From Streptomyces sp. Sge12 (GTDB lineage Bacteria > Actinomycetota > Actinomycetes > Streptomycetales > Streptomycetaceae), in the NCBI RefSeq assembly GCF_002080455.1, contig NZ_CP020555.1, forward strand, positions 7,430,501 through 7,494,500: a DNA stretch of 64,000 bases, written 5' to 3'. Position 1 is the stretch's first letter. The number at the start of each line of letters is the position of its first letter. Below the pieces are notes generated by a model. That model was not told the DNA's origin, searched no databases, and worked only from the letters and a program-made list of their open reading frames with translations. The position numbers were made by a program, and so were the translations under genes. Below, piece after piece: positions 16,526 through 24,209 of this stretch.

Positions 16526-17350
16526 CGCCGTCCTCCCTCGCGCCGTCCCCGCCCAGCCGCGGGCCGGGGCGAGGAGCACGAAGTCGGCGTTCGCCGGGTC
16601 GAGGCAGACGGCGAGCCGGCCCACCCCCTCCGCGTCCACCGGACCCATCTGCACGCTGCCGCCGTTCGAGGTGACCCGGTCCACCGCGGCGTCGCAGTCG
16701 GTGACGGCGAAGACGGGATGCCAGTACGGCCGTCCGCCCGTGAGGGCCAGCTGCTCCGCGGGCAGCTCCATGAGGCCGCCGTGCATGCGCTCCTCCGGGA
16801 GCCCGGCCGGGGTGATGAGGGTGTAGGTGCCCTCGCCGCCGGGCATCTCCATCTCGCCGTACTGCCAGCCGAACACGCCGCCGTAGAACTCCTTTGCCGC
16901 CGCCGCGTCCGTCGTGTACAGCTCGGTCCACGACAGGGAGCCGGGCTCGTCCACCAGCTCGACGCCGGTGTCCTTGCCCGGCTGCCAGGCGGCGAACTCT
17001 CCACCCAGCGGGTCGGTGTACTGCGCCATCCGGCCCCACTCGTCGAGATCCCGGGGAGCCACCCGCACCGTGCCCCCCGCGCGCTCCACCGCCCGGGTCG
17101 TGGCGTCCGCGTCGGTGACGGTGTAATAGATCATCCAGGCCGAGCGCGCGCCCTCCTCGGTGAGCCTGCCGAGCCCGGCGACGATCTTCCCGTCCTTGCG
17201 GAACATGCCGCCCTCCATGTCCGGCTCCCCCTCCATGGCCTCGTACTCCCAACCGAGCACGGTGCCGTAGAAGGCCGCGGCGGAGCGGACATCGGGCGTG
17301 CCGAGGTCGAGCCAACAGGGGGAGCCGGGGGCGGATTCCGTGGTGATCAT
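16493..17350 (-). CDS. two-domain VOC (glyoxalase/dioxygenase-fold) protein
   Basis: 285 residues made of two vicinal-oxygen-chelate modules: residues 10-125 (PCWLDLGTPDVRSAAAFYG onward) and 135-260 (SWTELYTTDAAAAKEFYGG onward). The repeated AAxFYG motif after a conserved Asp marks each module. Such tandem proteins in Streptomyces are annotated as VOC family or hydroxylase-like; metal ligands are not fully conserved, so catalytic activity is uncertain. The C-terminal tail is Arg/Gly-rich and falls inside the terminator palindrome. Transcribed away from the protease gene. Confidence 0.88.
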   Translation of the reverse strand: MITTESAPGSPCWLDLGTPDVRSAAAFYGTVLGWEYEAMEGEPDMEGGMFRKDGKIVAGLGRLTEEGARSAWMIYYTVTDADATTRAVERAGGTVRVAPRDLDEWGRMAQYTDPLGGEFAAWQPGKDTGVELVDEPGSLSWTELYTTDAAAAKEFYGGVFGWQYGEMEMPGGEGTYTLITPAGLPEERMHGGLMELPAEQLALTGGRPYWHPVFAVTDCDAAVDRVTSNGGSVQMGPVDAEGVGRLAVCLDPANADFVLLAPARGWAGTARGRTARAGHGPGPGP

Positions 17351-17598
17351 GGCGCTGCCTTTCTGGGGGCCGGGACGACCTCAGCCTGGCACCGCACCCC
17401 TGCCGTCGCCCGTCGGCGCTGTCCGCCGAGGCACCCGGACAGCGGGACGCCGGCGCCGCCCGCACCCCGGATTCATCACCGAGATGCCAAAACAGCCGCA
17501 CGGCCGAACCCGACGGGGCGGGGAGACGTGTTCGGGGATGTCCTTCGTTCCGCAGCTCTGCGGGCGGCCGAACGTACCGAAGCACCAAGGGGATTCCG

Positions 17599-17724
17599 AT
17601 GTTCCGTACGCGTATCCGTACCCGTACCCGAGCCGCGTCCCTCGCCGCTCGCACGACCGCCGGCGTGCTCCCGCGGGCGACCGCCGGGCTCCCCGCCCCG
17701 AAGTCCGCCCGCTCCGGGGGCTGA
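17599..17724 (+). CDS. possible short Arg-rich ORF (41 aa)
   Basis: ATG 17599 follows AAGGGGA and opens a 41-residue frame starting MFRTRIRTRTRAASLAA and ending at TGA 17722, 8 bp before the serine protease start. It has a basic N-terminus and a weakly hydrophobic Ala-rich middle, somewhat like a degraded signal peptide. It may be a translated leader, the remnant of an exported protein N-terminus, or chance. The 382-bp gap between the VOC gene and the protease holds nothing else I can name. Confidence 0.3.
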   Translation: MFRTRIRTRTRAASLAARTTAGVLPRATAGLPAPKSARSGG

Positions 17725-17732
17725 TCGCCATC

Positions 17733-18770
17733 ATGAGTGCGCACTCCGGTCGCCCCTGGGGCGCCGAACGTCCGGGCGTCCTGGTCGTCCTGCTCACCGT
17801 CCTGGCCGTCCTCGGTGGCGCGACCGCCTGCTCCGTGCAGGCCGGCTCCTCGCTCCGCCGGGCCGTACCCGGCTTCACCAACCCGGTCATCCCCGGTCTG
17901 TGGACCCCGGAGCGCATGGCCGACGCCAATGCGTCCGACCGTTCCGTCGTGGACGGGCTGGGCGCCGACCTGGGGGAGACCGACCCCGAGCCGCCACCCC
18001 TGCCGGCCCGGCCCGAACGGGCCCCGTACCGGGCGAGCGCTCCCGCGGTGGGCAAGGTCTTCTTCGACGGGCCCGACGGTCCGAGCGTCTGCTCCGGGAC
18101 CGCCGTCGAGGACCCGGCCCGGCCGGGCCGCTCCAGCCTGGTGTGGACGGCGGCCCACTGCGTCCACGGCGGCAAGGGGGGCACCTGGCACCGCAACATC
18201 GTCTTCGTGCCCTCCTACAACGACCGGGGTCTGGCCGGCGGGTCGCGCCGCACGGCCGAGGTCGCGCCGCTGGGCACCTGGTGGGCCGACCGGGCGGCGA
18301 CCTCCGAGGAGTGGATCGCCGAGGGCGCCTCCACCGGCGGTGGCGGTTCGTCCGGCGACTTCGCGGTGCTGCGCGTGGCCCGCAAGGACACCCGCGCCTC
18401 CCTCCAGCAGACGGCCGGGGTGGCCGTTCCGGTCTGGTTCGACGCCCCGCCCACGGCCGAGATCGCGGCGATGAAGGCCTGGGGCTACCCGGCTGCCGAC
18501 CCCTTCGACGGGGAGCGGATGTTCACCTGCCAGGACCGCCCCGGACGGCTGTCCCTGCGGCCCGACCGGCCCTCCTTGTACCGCATCGGGTGCACGATGA
18601 CGGGCGGCTCCTCGGGTGGCGGCTGGTTCGCGCGGCGCCCCGACGGCAGCTCCGCCCTGGTCAGCAACACCTCCATCGGTCCGGCCGGGTCCACCTGGCT
18701 CGCAGGGCCACGCCTGGGCAGCGAGGCCAGGGCCGTGTACGCCTCGGTCAGCAGGGGGGATCAGGCGTAG
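17733..18770 (+). CDS. secreted trypsin-like serine protease
   Basis: 345 residues. An N-terminal hydrophobic segment (VLVVLLTVLAVLGGATAC) ends in a Cys, suggesting a lipoprotein or simple signal sequence. The chymotrypsin-fold domain carries a full triad: His142 in TAAHC, Asp209 in SGDFAVLRV and Ser294 in GGSSGGGW. The first Cys (PSVCSGTAV) and CTMTGGSSGG are typical of V8/trypsin-like peptidases of Streptomyces. A Pro-rich linker precedes the catalytic domain. I chose ATG 17733 because the signal sequence follows directly; the frame is open upstream without a better start. It acts outside the cell on unknown proteins. Confidence 0.85.
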   Translation: MSAHSGRPWGAERPGVLVVLLTVLAVLGGATACSVQAGSSLRRAVPGFTNPVIPGLWTPERMADANASDRSVVDGLGADLGETDPEPPPLPARPERAPYRASAPAVGKVFFDGPDGPSVCSGTAVEDPARPGRSSLVWTAAHCVHGGKGGTWHRNIVFVPSYNDRGLAGGSRRTAEVAPLGTWWADRAATSEEWIAEGASTGGGGSSGDFAVLRVARKDTRASLQQTAGVAVPVWFDAPPTAEIAAMKAWGYPAADPFDGERMFTCQDRPGRLSLRPDRPSLYRIGCTMTGGSSGGGWFARRPDGSSALVSNTSIGPAGSTWLAGPRLGSEARAVYASVSRGDQA

Positions 18771-18905
18771 GGCGCGGCGCGTTCAGCCGGAAGGCCCAGA
18801 GCCGCAGGCTTCTGTTCCCGCGCCGCTTCCGAGCACCTCGCCGAGCGAGATGGTCTGACTTCGCCTAATTTGTCCTCGTCAGGGTTTCCCCAACAAGGAG
18901 TTCAC

Positions 18906-19103
18906 ATGGCTGACAAGGGAAAGATGGACCAGGCCAAGGGCAAGGCCAAGGAGGCCGTCGGCAAGGTCACCGGCAACGACCGGATGAAGGCCGAGGGCAA
19001 GACGGACCAGGCGAAGGGCAAGGCGAAGGAAGCCATGACCGAAGCCGAGAAGCGAGCCCGCGGCGTCCAGGATTCCCTGCGCGACAAGGACGACCGGATC
19101 TGA
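18906..19103 (+). CDS. CsbD-family stress protein
   Basis: 65 residues, highly charged, beginning MADKGKMDQAKGKAKEAVGK and repeating the pattern DQAKGKAKEA. This is the CsbD family, small general-stress proteins of unknown function (sigma-B-dependent in Bacillus). A strong AAGGAG lies 7 bp before ATG 18906. A second CsbD gene is found at 23610-23783. A terminator hairpin follows at 19143. Confidence 0.9.
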   Translation: MADKGKMDQAKGKAKEAVGKVTGNDRMKAEGKTDQAKGKAKEAMTEAEKRARGVQDSLRDKDDRI

Positions 19104-19142
19104 TCCCGCACCGGCGAGTCCACCGGACTCGCGGGTGAACGC

Positions 19143-19184
19143 GGCTGCGGGCCCGCCACACCTCGGTGCGGCGGGCCCGCAGCC
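19143..19184. terminator. rho-independent-type hairpin
   Basis: Arms GGCTGCGGGCCCGC and GCGGGCCCGCAGCC flank a 14-nt loop, 40 bp after the CsbD stop codon. It should end CsbD transcription before the next gene at 19254. Confidence 0.7.
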
Positions 19185-19253
19185 CGTCGCCGTCCGGCCC
19201 GCGCCCGCGGGCACACACCGTGTACGGGTGCCGACACAGGGCAAACGAGGTGC

Positions 19254-19679
19254 ATGAGCGTACCCAAGACAACCGTCCTCGTCCTCGACAGCGCCGAGCC
19301 CGAGCTGCTGGCACGGTTCTACGCCGAGCTGCTCGGTGCCACGACCGGCCCGGCCCCCGGCGACGGGCAGCTCCTGCTCGTCACCGGCCGCACCGGCGTG
19401 GTGGTCGGAATCCGCCGCGACCCGGGCCATGTCCCGCCGAGCTGGCCGCTCCCGGAGGGTTCCCAACAGGCCCACTTGTGCATCCTCGTGGAGGAGCGCT
19501 CCCTCGACGAGGCCGAGCGCGAGGCCGTGGCCCTCGGGGCCCGCCCGGTGGCCGCCGAGGACGACGGCAGCCTGTCGGGCAGCCGGACCGTCGTGCGCCG
19601 CTACGCCGACCCGGCCGGCCACGCGTTCGCGCTCGCCGCGGTACCCGGAGCCCCCGCCGCCGGCAGCCCCACAGGATGA
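19254..19679 (+). CDS. VOC-family protein
   Basis: 141 residues: a single vicinal-oxygen-chelate unit with the paired beta-alpha-beta modules TTVLVLDSAEPELLARFYAE and LCILVEERSLDEAEREAVAL, ending in VRRYADPAGHAFALA. The terminal DPAGHxFxL is the conserved second-module motif of glyoxalase/bleomycin-resistance-like proteins. Metal ligands cannot be assigned confidently. Function unknown; members include dioxygenases, drug-binding proteins and isomerases. Confidence 0.85.
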   Translation: MSVPKTTVLVLDSAEPELLARFYAELLGATTGPAPGDGQLLLVTGRTGVVVGIRRDPGHVPPSWPLPEGSQQAHLCILVEERSLDEAEREAVALGARPVAAEDDGSLSGSRTVVRRYADPAGHAFALAAVPGAPAAGSPTG

Positions 19680-19704
19680 GACCGCACCTCCTCCGGGGCC
19701 GGGA

Positions 19705-20490
19705 TCAACCGGCCCCGCCCGTACGCAGGGCCTCCACCTCCGGATCGCGGAGGAGCGCCTCGACCAGCGCAACGGGGCCGCAGACCCTGGTGGCCCACAG
19801 GTCGTAGTCCGTGCAGAGCACCCAGGACCGGTCCTGCGCCCAGAGGTTGGACGGGCTGACCTCCGCTTCGGGATGGTCGTACAGGGCCTTGGCGTCCCCG
19901 AGCCGGCCGGCCCGCACCCGCAGGTTGTCGAATTCCTCGGCTCCGAGCACCAGCGGGGTGTAGTAGGCGAGGCAGCGGGTGTCCGGCCCCTGCGGGCTGT
20001 GCTCGACCAGGACGTCGACCAGCCGGTTCCAGTCGGCACGGTCCAGCCGCCCCTCGGACGGCGCGTGCAGGCCGACCGGCCAGGCACCCGGACTGATCGA
20101 GGGGAAGCAGGAGTGGGGCGACGGCATGCGCCCCTCGGGCGTCACCGGATCACCGGTGCGCCGCGCGAGTTCCGCCCAGCGCAACCGGTGCCAGCGGGGT
20201 CCGGGGTGCTCGCCGGCCGTGCCCGCGAACACCTCCGCGGGATCCAGACCCGGGACGAGCTCGGGCCCGCCCCCGTTGAGCACGGCCCGCCGGTAGTCGA
20301 CGTACGACATACCGGTCGGCCCGACCTCGTGTTCGTACATGGCGTGGAGCACCCACGCCGCGTCGGGCAGTCCCGGGGGCATGAAACCGGTGAGCCCGTG
20401 CCCGCCGGTCAGCTCCCGCAGCCAGTCGGTCTCCCCGGACGCGGCCGTCGGCCACCGTGCGGCCGCCAGTGCGGCGGATATCCGAAGCAT
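19705..20490 (-). CDS. conserved hypothetical protein, no recognised domain
   Basis: 261 residues, soluble, acidic, with many Trp (WLRELTGG, HRLRWAELARR, SNLWAQDRSWVLCTDYDLWA). I do not recognise the family. The C-terminal segment WVLCTDYDLWATRVCGPVAL resembles proteins that carry an immunity- or SMI1-like region, but the match is weak. A start at ATG 20490 removes an implausible upstream extension that runs antisense to the reductase gene. It converges on the VOC gene and is divergent from the RibD-like gene with 138 bp between. Confidence 0.65.
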   Translation of the reverse strand: MLRISAALAAARWPTAASGETDWLRELTGGHGLTGFMPPGLPDAAWVLHAMYEHEVGPTGMSYVDYRRAVLNGGGPELVPGLDPAEVFAGTAGEHPGPRWHRLRWAELARRTGDPVTPEGRMPSPHSCFPSISPGAWPVGLHAPSEGRLDRADWNRLVDVLVEHSPQGPDTRCLAYYTPLVLGAEEFDNLRVRAGRLGDAKALYDHPEAEVSPSNLWAQDRSWVLCTDYDLWATRVCGPVALVEALLRDPEVEALRTGGAG

Positions 20491-20628
20491 CCGCCCAGGA
20501 TCCCACCCGGCATCCGCGCGAACGCCCCCGGGGCGGCGCGACCGGAAAGTCGCGCGGCGTCCGACTGCCCGGTGCCCTTGGATGGGGCCGTACCCGGACG
20601 GACCGACCACCAGTTCCCGGAGACCGGC

Positions 20629-21243
20629 ATGAGGAAGATCAAGGCACAGCTGTTCATCTCGCTCGACGGTGTCGTCGAGGCCCCCGACCAGTGGCACTTC
20701 CCCTACTTCAACGAGGAGATGGGGGCGGCCGTCGACGCGACCCTCGGCCGGGCCGACACCCTGCTGCTCGGGCGCAGGACCTACGACAGCTTCGCGGGCG
20801 CCTGGCCGGACCGGGAAGCGGCGGGCGGCGAGGACGCCCCCTTCGCCAAGGTGCTCGGTGACGCCCGCAAGATCGTCGTGTCGCACAGCCGGCTCGACCT
20901 GACCTGGCGCAATTCCGAACAGCTCACCGGCGAACTCACCGAGGCCGTCACCGCTCTGAAGAACGAACCGGACACGGGGACACCCGTCTGGATCAGCGGC
21001 TCGGTCTCCGTCGTACGCCGACTGGTGGCGGCCGGGCTCCTCGACGAGTTGAACCTCCTCCTGCACCCCGTCGCCGTGCGGAGCGGCCTGCGCCTGTTCG
21101 ACGAGGACGCGCCGCCGGTGCCGCTGGAGCTGGTGTCCGCCGAGACCTTCCGGACCGGTGTGCTGAACCTCTTCTACGCCCTGGCCGCCGCACCCGGCGA
21201 GGGGACGTACGAGGACGCCAGGACCCACCTGCCCCAGCACTAG
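20629..21243 (+). CDS. RibD C-terminal / dihydrofolate reductase-like protein
   Basis: 204 residues. The N-terminus MRKIKAQLFISLDGVVEAPD, the GRADTLLLGRRTYDSFA motif and VWISGSVSVVRRLVAAGLLD are characteristic of the RibD C-terminal domain, a DHFR-fold NADPH-dependent reductase group common in actinobacteria and of mostly unknown substrate. Stop codon TAG 21241-21243 lies at the start of a copy of the transposon-end sequence discussed elsewhere, so the insertion point sits exactly at this gene's end. Confidence 0.88.
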   Translation: MRKIKAQLFISLDGVVEAPDQWHFPYFNEEMGAAVDATLGRADTLLLGRRTYDSFAGAWPDREAAGGEDAPFAKVLGDARKIVVSHSRLDLTWRNSEQLTGELTEAVTALKNEPDTGTPVWISGSVSVVRRLVAAGLLDELNLLLHPVAVRSGLRLFDEDAPPVPLELVSAETFRTGVLNLFYALAAAPGEGTYEDARTHLPQH

Positions 21244-21262
21244 GCCGCCTCTTTCGGATCTT
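21240..21262 (+). repeat. solitary transposon-end-like sequence at a stop codon
   Basis: CTAG followed by GCCGCCTCTTTCGGATCTTG matches the terminal inverted repeat of the MITE at 43943-44108 with one or two mismatches. The CTAG includes the TAG stop of the RibD-like gene. No partner repeat in the opposite direction and no transposase is present within the next 40 bp before the neighbouring gene, so it is a relic end or a conserved 3' element. Confidence 0.6.
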
Positions 21263-21283
21263 GGCGAACGAGCCCGCGGCGGG

Positions 21284-21952
21284 TCAGGCGGTGCGCTGGT
21301 CGTGGCTGTCCTGGCGGAGCCGGTCGGTGTGCCGGGCCAGGGCGTCGATGTGATCGGCGAGGGCCGAGTCCTCGGGGCGCAGGTGGGGCCGGGTGTCGGC
21401 CAGGGGCTGGAGGAGGCGGGCCGCGTCGTTGTCGGCGAGGGCCCGGTTCAGGTCGCTGACGGCGCCCTGGGCACTGGCGGGGAGGTCGGCGAGGGAGGTG
21501 ATCCGGCCGGCGAGGCGGCGTAGGTCGGCTGCGTTGTCGCGGGCCCAGGCGGTGACGGTTCGGTCTGCGGCGCGGGTGTCGCGGGTGGCCTGAACGCGTT
21601 CTTCGCCGGTGCTTCCGGGGGTTCCGGGGCGCAGGCGCAGGTAGCGGCGTTCGGCGGCCTGGCGGCTTGCGACTCCGAGGGGTCCGGCGAGGTCCGCCCA
21701 GCTCGCGCCCTCGCCGCGGGCGGTTTCGATCAGCCCGCTCTCCCAGCCCGCCAGCTCCTCGCGGACCTCGCGCAGCATCAGAAGTGCGGCCAGGGCCGGG
21801 TGCGGGCCGGAACCGGTCGCGAGCGGCGCTGCCGTCCCCGGTGCTCGCTCAGGGGATTGCCGGGCGTCCTTCACGGACTGGTTGATGGCCTCCAGTGCCG
21901 CTGCAGCGGCAGCGAAGGAGACAGGTGCGGCCGTCGGGGCGGCATCGTTCAT
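21284..21952 (-). CDS. RheA-like repressor of hsp18
   Basis: 222 residues, divergent from the small heat-shock gene. The N-terminal Ala-rich region is followed by the helix-turn-helix-like WADLAGPLGVASRQAAERRYLRL near residues 86-108 and a helical C-terminus. In Streptomyces albus the divergent gene next to hsp18 encodes RheA, a temperature-sensing repressor of about this size; this gene has the same place and orientation, and two RheA-type operators lie between the genes. It is expected to repress both itself and hsp18 at normal temperature. Direct sequence identity to RheA could not be checked. Confidence 0.75.
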   Translation of the reverse strand: MNDAAPTAAPVSFAAAAAALEAINQSVKDARQSPERAPGTAAPLATGSGPHPALAALLMLREVREELAGWESGLIETARGEGASWADLAGPLGVASRQAAERRYLRLRPGTPGSTGEERVQATRDTRAADRTVTAWARDNAADLRRLAGRITSLADLPASAQGAVSDLNRALADNDAARLLQPLADTRPHLRPEDSALADHIDALARHTDRLRQDSHDQRTA

Positions 21953-21969
21953 GGGACTCTCCGTCTTCT

Positions 21970-21988
21970 TGTCATCCTCCAGATGACT
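21970..21988. promoter_or_regulatory. RheA-type operator 1
   Basis: TGTCATC, 5 bp, GATGACT: one mismatch from the perfect inverted repeat TGTCATC-N5-GATGACA. It lies 18 bp upstream of the repressor start codon on its coding strand. Confidence 0.75.
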
Positions 21989-21995
21989 CCTTGCT

Positions 21996-22014
21996 TGTCA
22001 TCGTTCCGATGACA
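21996..22014. promoter_or_regulatory. RheA-type operator 2
   Basis: A perfect TGTCATC-N5-GATGACA inverted repeat, 26 bp from operator 1 centre to centre, 68 bp upstream of hsp18. As I recall it, this is the sequence reported as the RheA target in S. albus. Together the two sites should set repression of both divergent genes. Confidence 0.85.
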
Positions 22015-22081
22015 TGTTACAACGGATGCACGTTGAAGCGCATTGGCAGTCTCTGCCTGAACCAACTGGAGGTGTTTCGCG

Positions 22082-22516
22082 ATGTTGATGCGCACTGACC
22101 CGTTCCGCGAGATGGACCGGATCGTCCAGCAGCTGTCGGGTACGTCCGGCACGTGGTCGAAGCCGTCCGTGATGCCGATGGACGCCTACCGCGAGGGCGA
22201 GGAGTACGTGATCGCCTTCGACCTTCCCGGCGTGAGCCCGGAGGCGATCGACATCGACGTCGAGCGGAACATGCTGACGGTGAAGGCCGAGCGCCGACCG
22301 ACCGGCCGGCCCGAGGGAGTGCAGATGGACCTCTCCGAGCGGCCCCTCGGTGTCTTCTCCCGCCAGATCATGCTGGCCGACACCCTCGACACCGAGCGCA
22401 TCCAGGCCGACTACGACGCGGGTGTCCTGACCCTGCGCATCCCGATCGCCGAGCGCGCCAAGCCCCGCAAGATCAGCATCGGCAGCGCCGACGGCCGCAA
22501 GCAGATCTCCGGCTGA
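22082..22516 (+). CDS. hsp18: small heat-shock protein, Hsp20/alpha-crystallin family
   Basis: 144 residues, typical of actinobacterial Hsp18. The N-terminal MLMRTDPFREMDRIVQQLSG is followed by the alpha-crystallin domain (about residues 35-130: YVIAFDLPGVSPEAIDIDVE, NMLTVKAER) and the conserved GVLTLRIPIAE near the end. It is an ATP-independent holdase for unfolding proteins. Two RheA-type operators upstream and a divergent RheA-like gene indicate heat induction by derepression. ATG 22082 has GGAGG at the correct distance. Confidence 0.95.
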   Translation: MLMRTDPFREMDRIVQQLSGTSGTWSKPSVMPMDAYREGEEYVIAFDLPGVSPEAIDIDVERNMLTVKAERRPTGRPEGVQMDLSERPLGVFSRQIMLADTLDTERIQADYDAGVLTLRIPIAERAKPRKISIGSADGRKQISG

Positions 22517-22626
22517 GTCCTCCGGCATCAGCCGGCCACGGAGGGGCGGGGGAGTCGAATCCCCCCTCCGGCGCGCCCCGCCCCTCCGCACCCCTCTCCC
22601 TCCTCACCTGCTCCGGAGGTGATGTG

Positions 22627-23022
22627 ATGTCGATGCGCAGGGAGTCGTTCCTGGCCCACGTCCAGGAGCGCGGCGAGTACGAAACCCCGCACGAGGCCGA
22701 CCGCGTTGCCCGTGTCGTCCTGGCCCTGCTGGGCGCTCACCTGGTCGGCGGCGTACGGGCGCAGCTCGCCGCGCGGCTTCCCGAGACGTACGCCCTGATC
22801 CTCCTCAACCCCTTGCAGGCCGCGGAGCCGCTCTCGCCGGAGCGGTTCGTCCGTGCGACCGCGGCCTGGATCGAGGGCGCCACCGAGACGACCGCGCTGT
22901 GGGACATCGGAGCCGTGCTCTCCACCGTGGCGGCCGCCGCGGGCGATGTCCTCACCCGCGAGGTCCTGCTCCAGCTCCCGCACGGCTACGACCTCCTCTT
23001 CGGTCACCCCCAGCCCACCTGA
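22627..23022 (+). CDS. DUF2267 protein (copy 1)
   Basis: 131 residues of the DUF2267 family: a helical protein with the pattern FLAHVQERGEYETPHEADRV, VVLALLGAHLVGGVRAQLAA and the final VLLQLPHGYDLLFG. The function is unknown; such genes often sit in stress loci. ATG 22627 follows GGAGGTGAT. A second, diverged copy follows 50 bp downstream, so this looks like a tandem duplication that may be co-transcribed with hsp18. Confidence 0.88.
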   Translation: MSMRRESFLAHVQERGEYETPHEADRVARVVLALLGAHLVGGVRAQLAARLPETYALILLNPLQAAEPLSPERFVRATAAWIEGATETTALWDIGAVLSTVAAAAGDVLTREVLLQLPHGYDLLFGHPQPT

Positions 23023-23072
23023 CCCGCGCCGGCCGGAGCCGGGTCCCTCGCACAGAAAGGCAAACCGCAGCC

Positions 23073-23519
23073 ATGTACGACCAGCCTCGACCGAACCGGT
23101 CCACCCCCGCCATGACCTTCGACCGGATGCTGGAACGCGTGCGCTACGAAGGCGCCTACCCCACCCGCGAACGTGCCGCGGAAGCCGTCCACCACGTCCT
23201 GGCCGCCCTCGGCCGCCAGCTCGCGGGCGACGAACGCGTCGAGCTCGCCCAGTGCCTGCCCGTCGAGGCCGCCCTCGCCCTGACCGCCCAGGTCCCCACC
23301 GCCGAACACCTCACCGGCTGGGGCTTCGTCAAGGACCTGGCCGAACGAACCGGCGCCACCCCGGCCGTCGCACGGTGGGACACCGGCGCCGTCCTTGCCG
23401 TCGTCGCCCGCCTCGCCGGACCGGACCTCCTCGCCCGCATCCTGCGCCGGCTCCCCGGCGGCTACGCCCTCCTCTTCGGCCAGGCAGAACTGCGCCGGCC
23501 TGAGCCTGCTGCCGCCTGA
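23073..23519 (+). CDS. DUF2267 protein (copy 2)
   Basis: 148 residues, same family as the preceding gene: MLERVRYEGAYPTRERAAEA, HHVLAALGRQLAGDERVELA and a terminal LRRLPGGYALLFGQ that parallels LLQLPHGYDLLFG in copy 1. An N-terminal extension of about 15 residues is specific to this copy. The order of conserved blocks is identical, consistent with ancient tandem duplication. Function unknown. A strong terminator follows at 23541. Confidence 0.85.
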   Translation: MYDQPRPNRSTPAMTFDRMLERVRYEGAYPTRERAAEAVHHVLAALGRQLAGDERVELAQCLPVEAALALTAQVPTAEHLTGWGFVKDLAERTGATPAVARWDTGAVLAVVARLAGPDLLARILRRLPGGYALLFGQAELRRPEPAAA

Positions 23520-23540
23520 CCCGGGCCGGAGCGCGGACAC

Positions 23541-23582
23541 GGGTCGGGGCCGGAACCGCTCGCGCGGTTCCGGCCCCGACCC
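23541..23582. terminator. strong bidirectional terminator
   Basis: A perfect 18-bp stem (GGGTCGGGGCCGGAACCG and its complement) closes a 6-nt loop between the convergent DUF2267 and CsbD genes. It ends the stress operon and the minus-strand CsbD transcript. Confidence 0.85.
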
Positions 23583-23609
23583 GTCTCGACCTGTGCCGAC
23601 CTGTGCCGA

Positions 23610-23783
23610 TCAGTGCTTGAAGACGTCCTTGACCTTCTCCTTGGCCTGGCGGGCGTCCCCGGTGGCCTGTTCCGCGCGGCCCTCGGCGGTCAGCCGCTCG
23701 TTGCCCGTCAGGCGGCCCGCGGTCTCCTTGAGCTTGCCCTTGGCCTGCTCGGTCTTCGCCTCGGCCTTCTGCTCACCAGACAC
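23610..23783 (-). CDS. CsbD-family stress protein (57 aa)
   Basis: Starts at GTG 23783 and encodes a 57-residue, highly charged protein: VSGEQKAEAKTEQAKGKLKE, then GRLTGNERLTAEGRAEQ and a C-terminal KEKVKDVFKH. The repeated AKGKLKETAG pattern is the CsbD signature. It is the second CsbD gene in the window, here convergent with the DUF2267 pair and next to hsp18, which supports a common stress role. Confidence 0.85.
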   Translation of the reverse strand: MSGEQKAEAKTEQAKGKLKETAGRLTGNERLTAEGRAEQATGDARQAKEKVKDVFKH

Positions 23784-23930
23784 AGCTGATCACTCCCTCT
23801 TGGGTGGAAACGCCTTACGAACCCCGTATGGCCGCTGCACGTCCTCGTAAACAGGGCGACCGCAACGGGCTTGCCCGGACCTGTTCGATTACCTCAGCGA
23901 CACGCACACGAAAATCTATGTTGGCCGGAG

Positions 23931-23959
23931 TAGACATTGGACGGTGTGGCCGTTATGGT
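23931..23959 (+). promoter_or_regulatory. housekeeping-type promoter of the 24-kb leader
   Basis: A -35 box TAGACA (23931-23936; five of six consensus bases) and a -10 box TATGGT (23954-23959) are separated by 17 bp, the optimum for HrdB-type sigma factors. Predicted start near 23966. Local AT content is higher than the genome average. No ordinary gene follows until 24598. Confidence 0.6.
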
Positions 23960-23997
23960 TTCTCTCGTAGCCAGAGAGACCGCAGGGCCCGGCAGAG

Positions 23998-24120
23998 ATG
24001 AACTGCCAGGCAGTAGTACGTAGTTGCAGTGCGCAGGACGGTTCGGTGGTGGAGTTCCGAAGCCAGAGCGGTTGCAGGACGGCGACGGGACTGACGACCG
24101 GACCGGGTGGCCCGCAGTGA
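23998..24120 (+). CDS. small ORF of 40 aa in the leader
   Basis: ATG 23998, about 30 nt after the predicted transcription start, opens a 40-residue frame beginning MNCQAVVRSCSAQDGSVVEF and ending in TGA 24118. It is Cys- and Ser-rich with no membrane segment. GGCAGAG upstream is a weak ribosome site. It could be a leader peptide or a real small protein; coding bias is weak. Confidence 0.35.
   Translation: MNCQAVVRSCSAQDGSVVEFRSQSGCRTATGLTTGPGGPQ
24041..24100 (+). repeat. imperfect direct repeat, copy A
   Basis: Copy A of a roughly 60-bp direct repeat whose second copy is at 24210-24269. Shared blocks include GTTCGG, GTTCC, AAGCCAGAGC, GCAGG and GGCGACGGG, about 80 percent identical with two single-base shifts. 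Confidence 0.7.
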
Positions 24121-24209
24121 TCAGGGGCCGCCGCAAGCAGTACCCAGCAGTGAAGTGAGTGGAGCAGTACCTCGGTGAAGGCGTCGGCTGCGGGCGCGCG
24201 CACCGGGAG

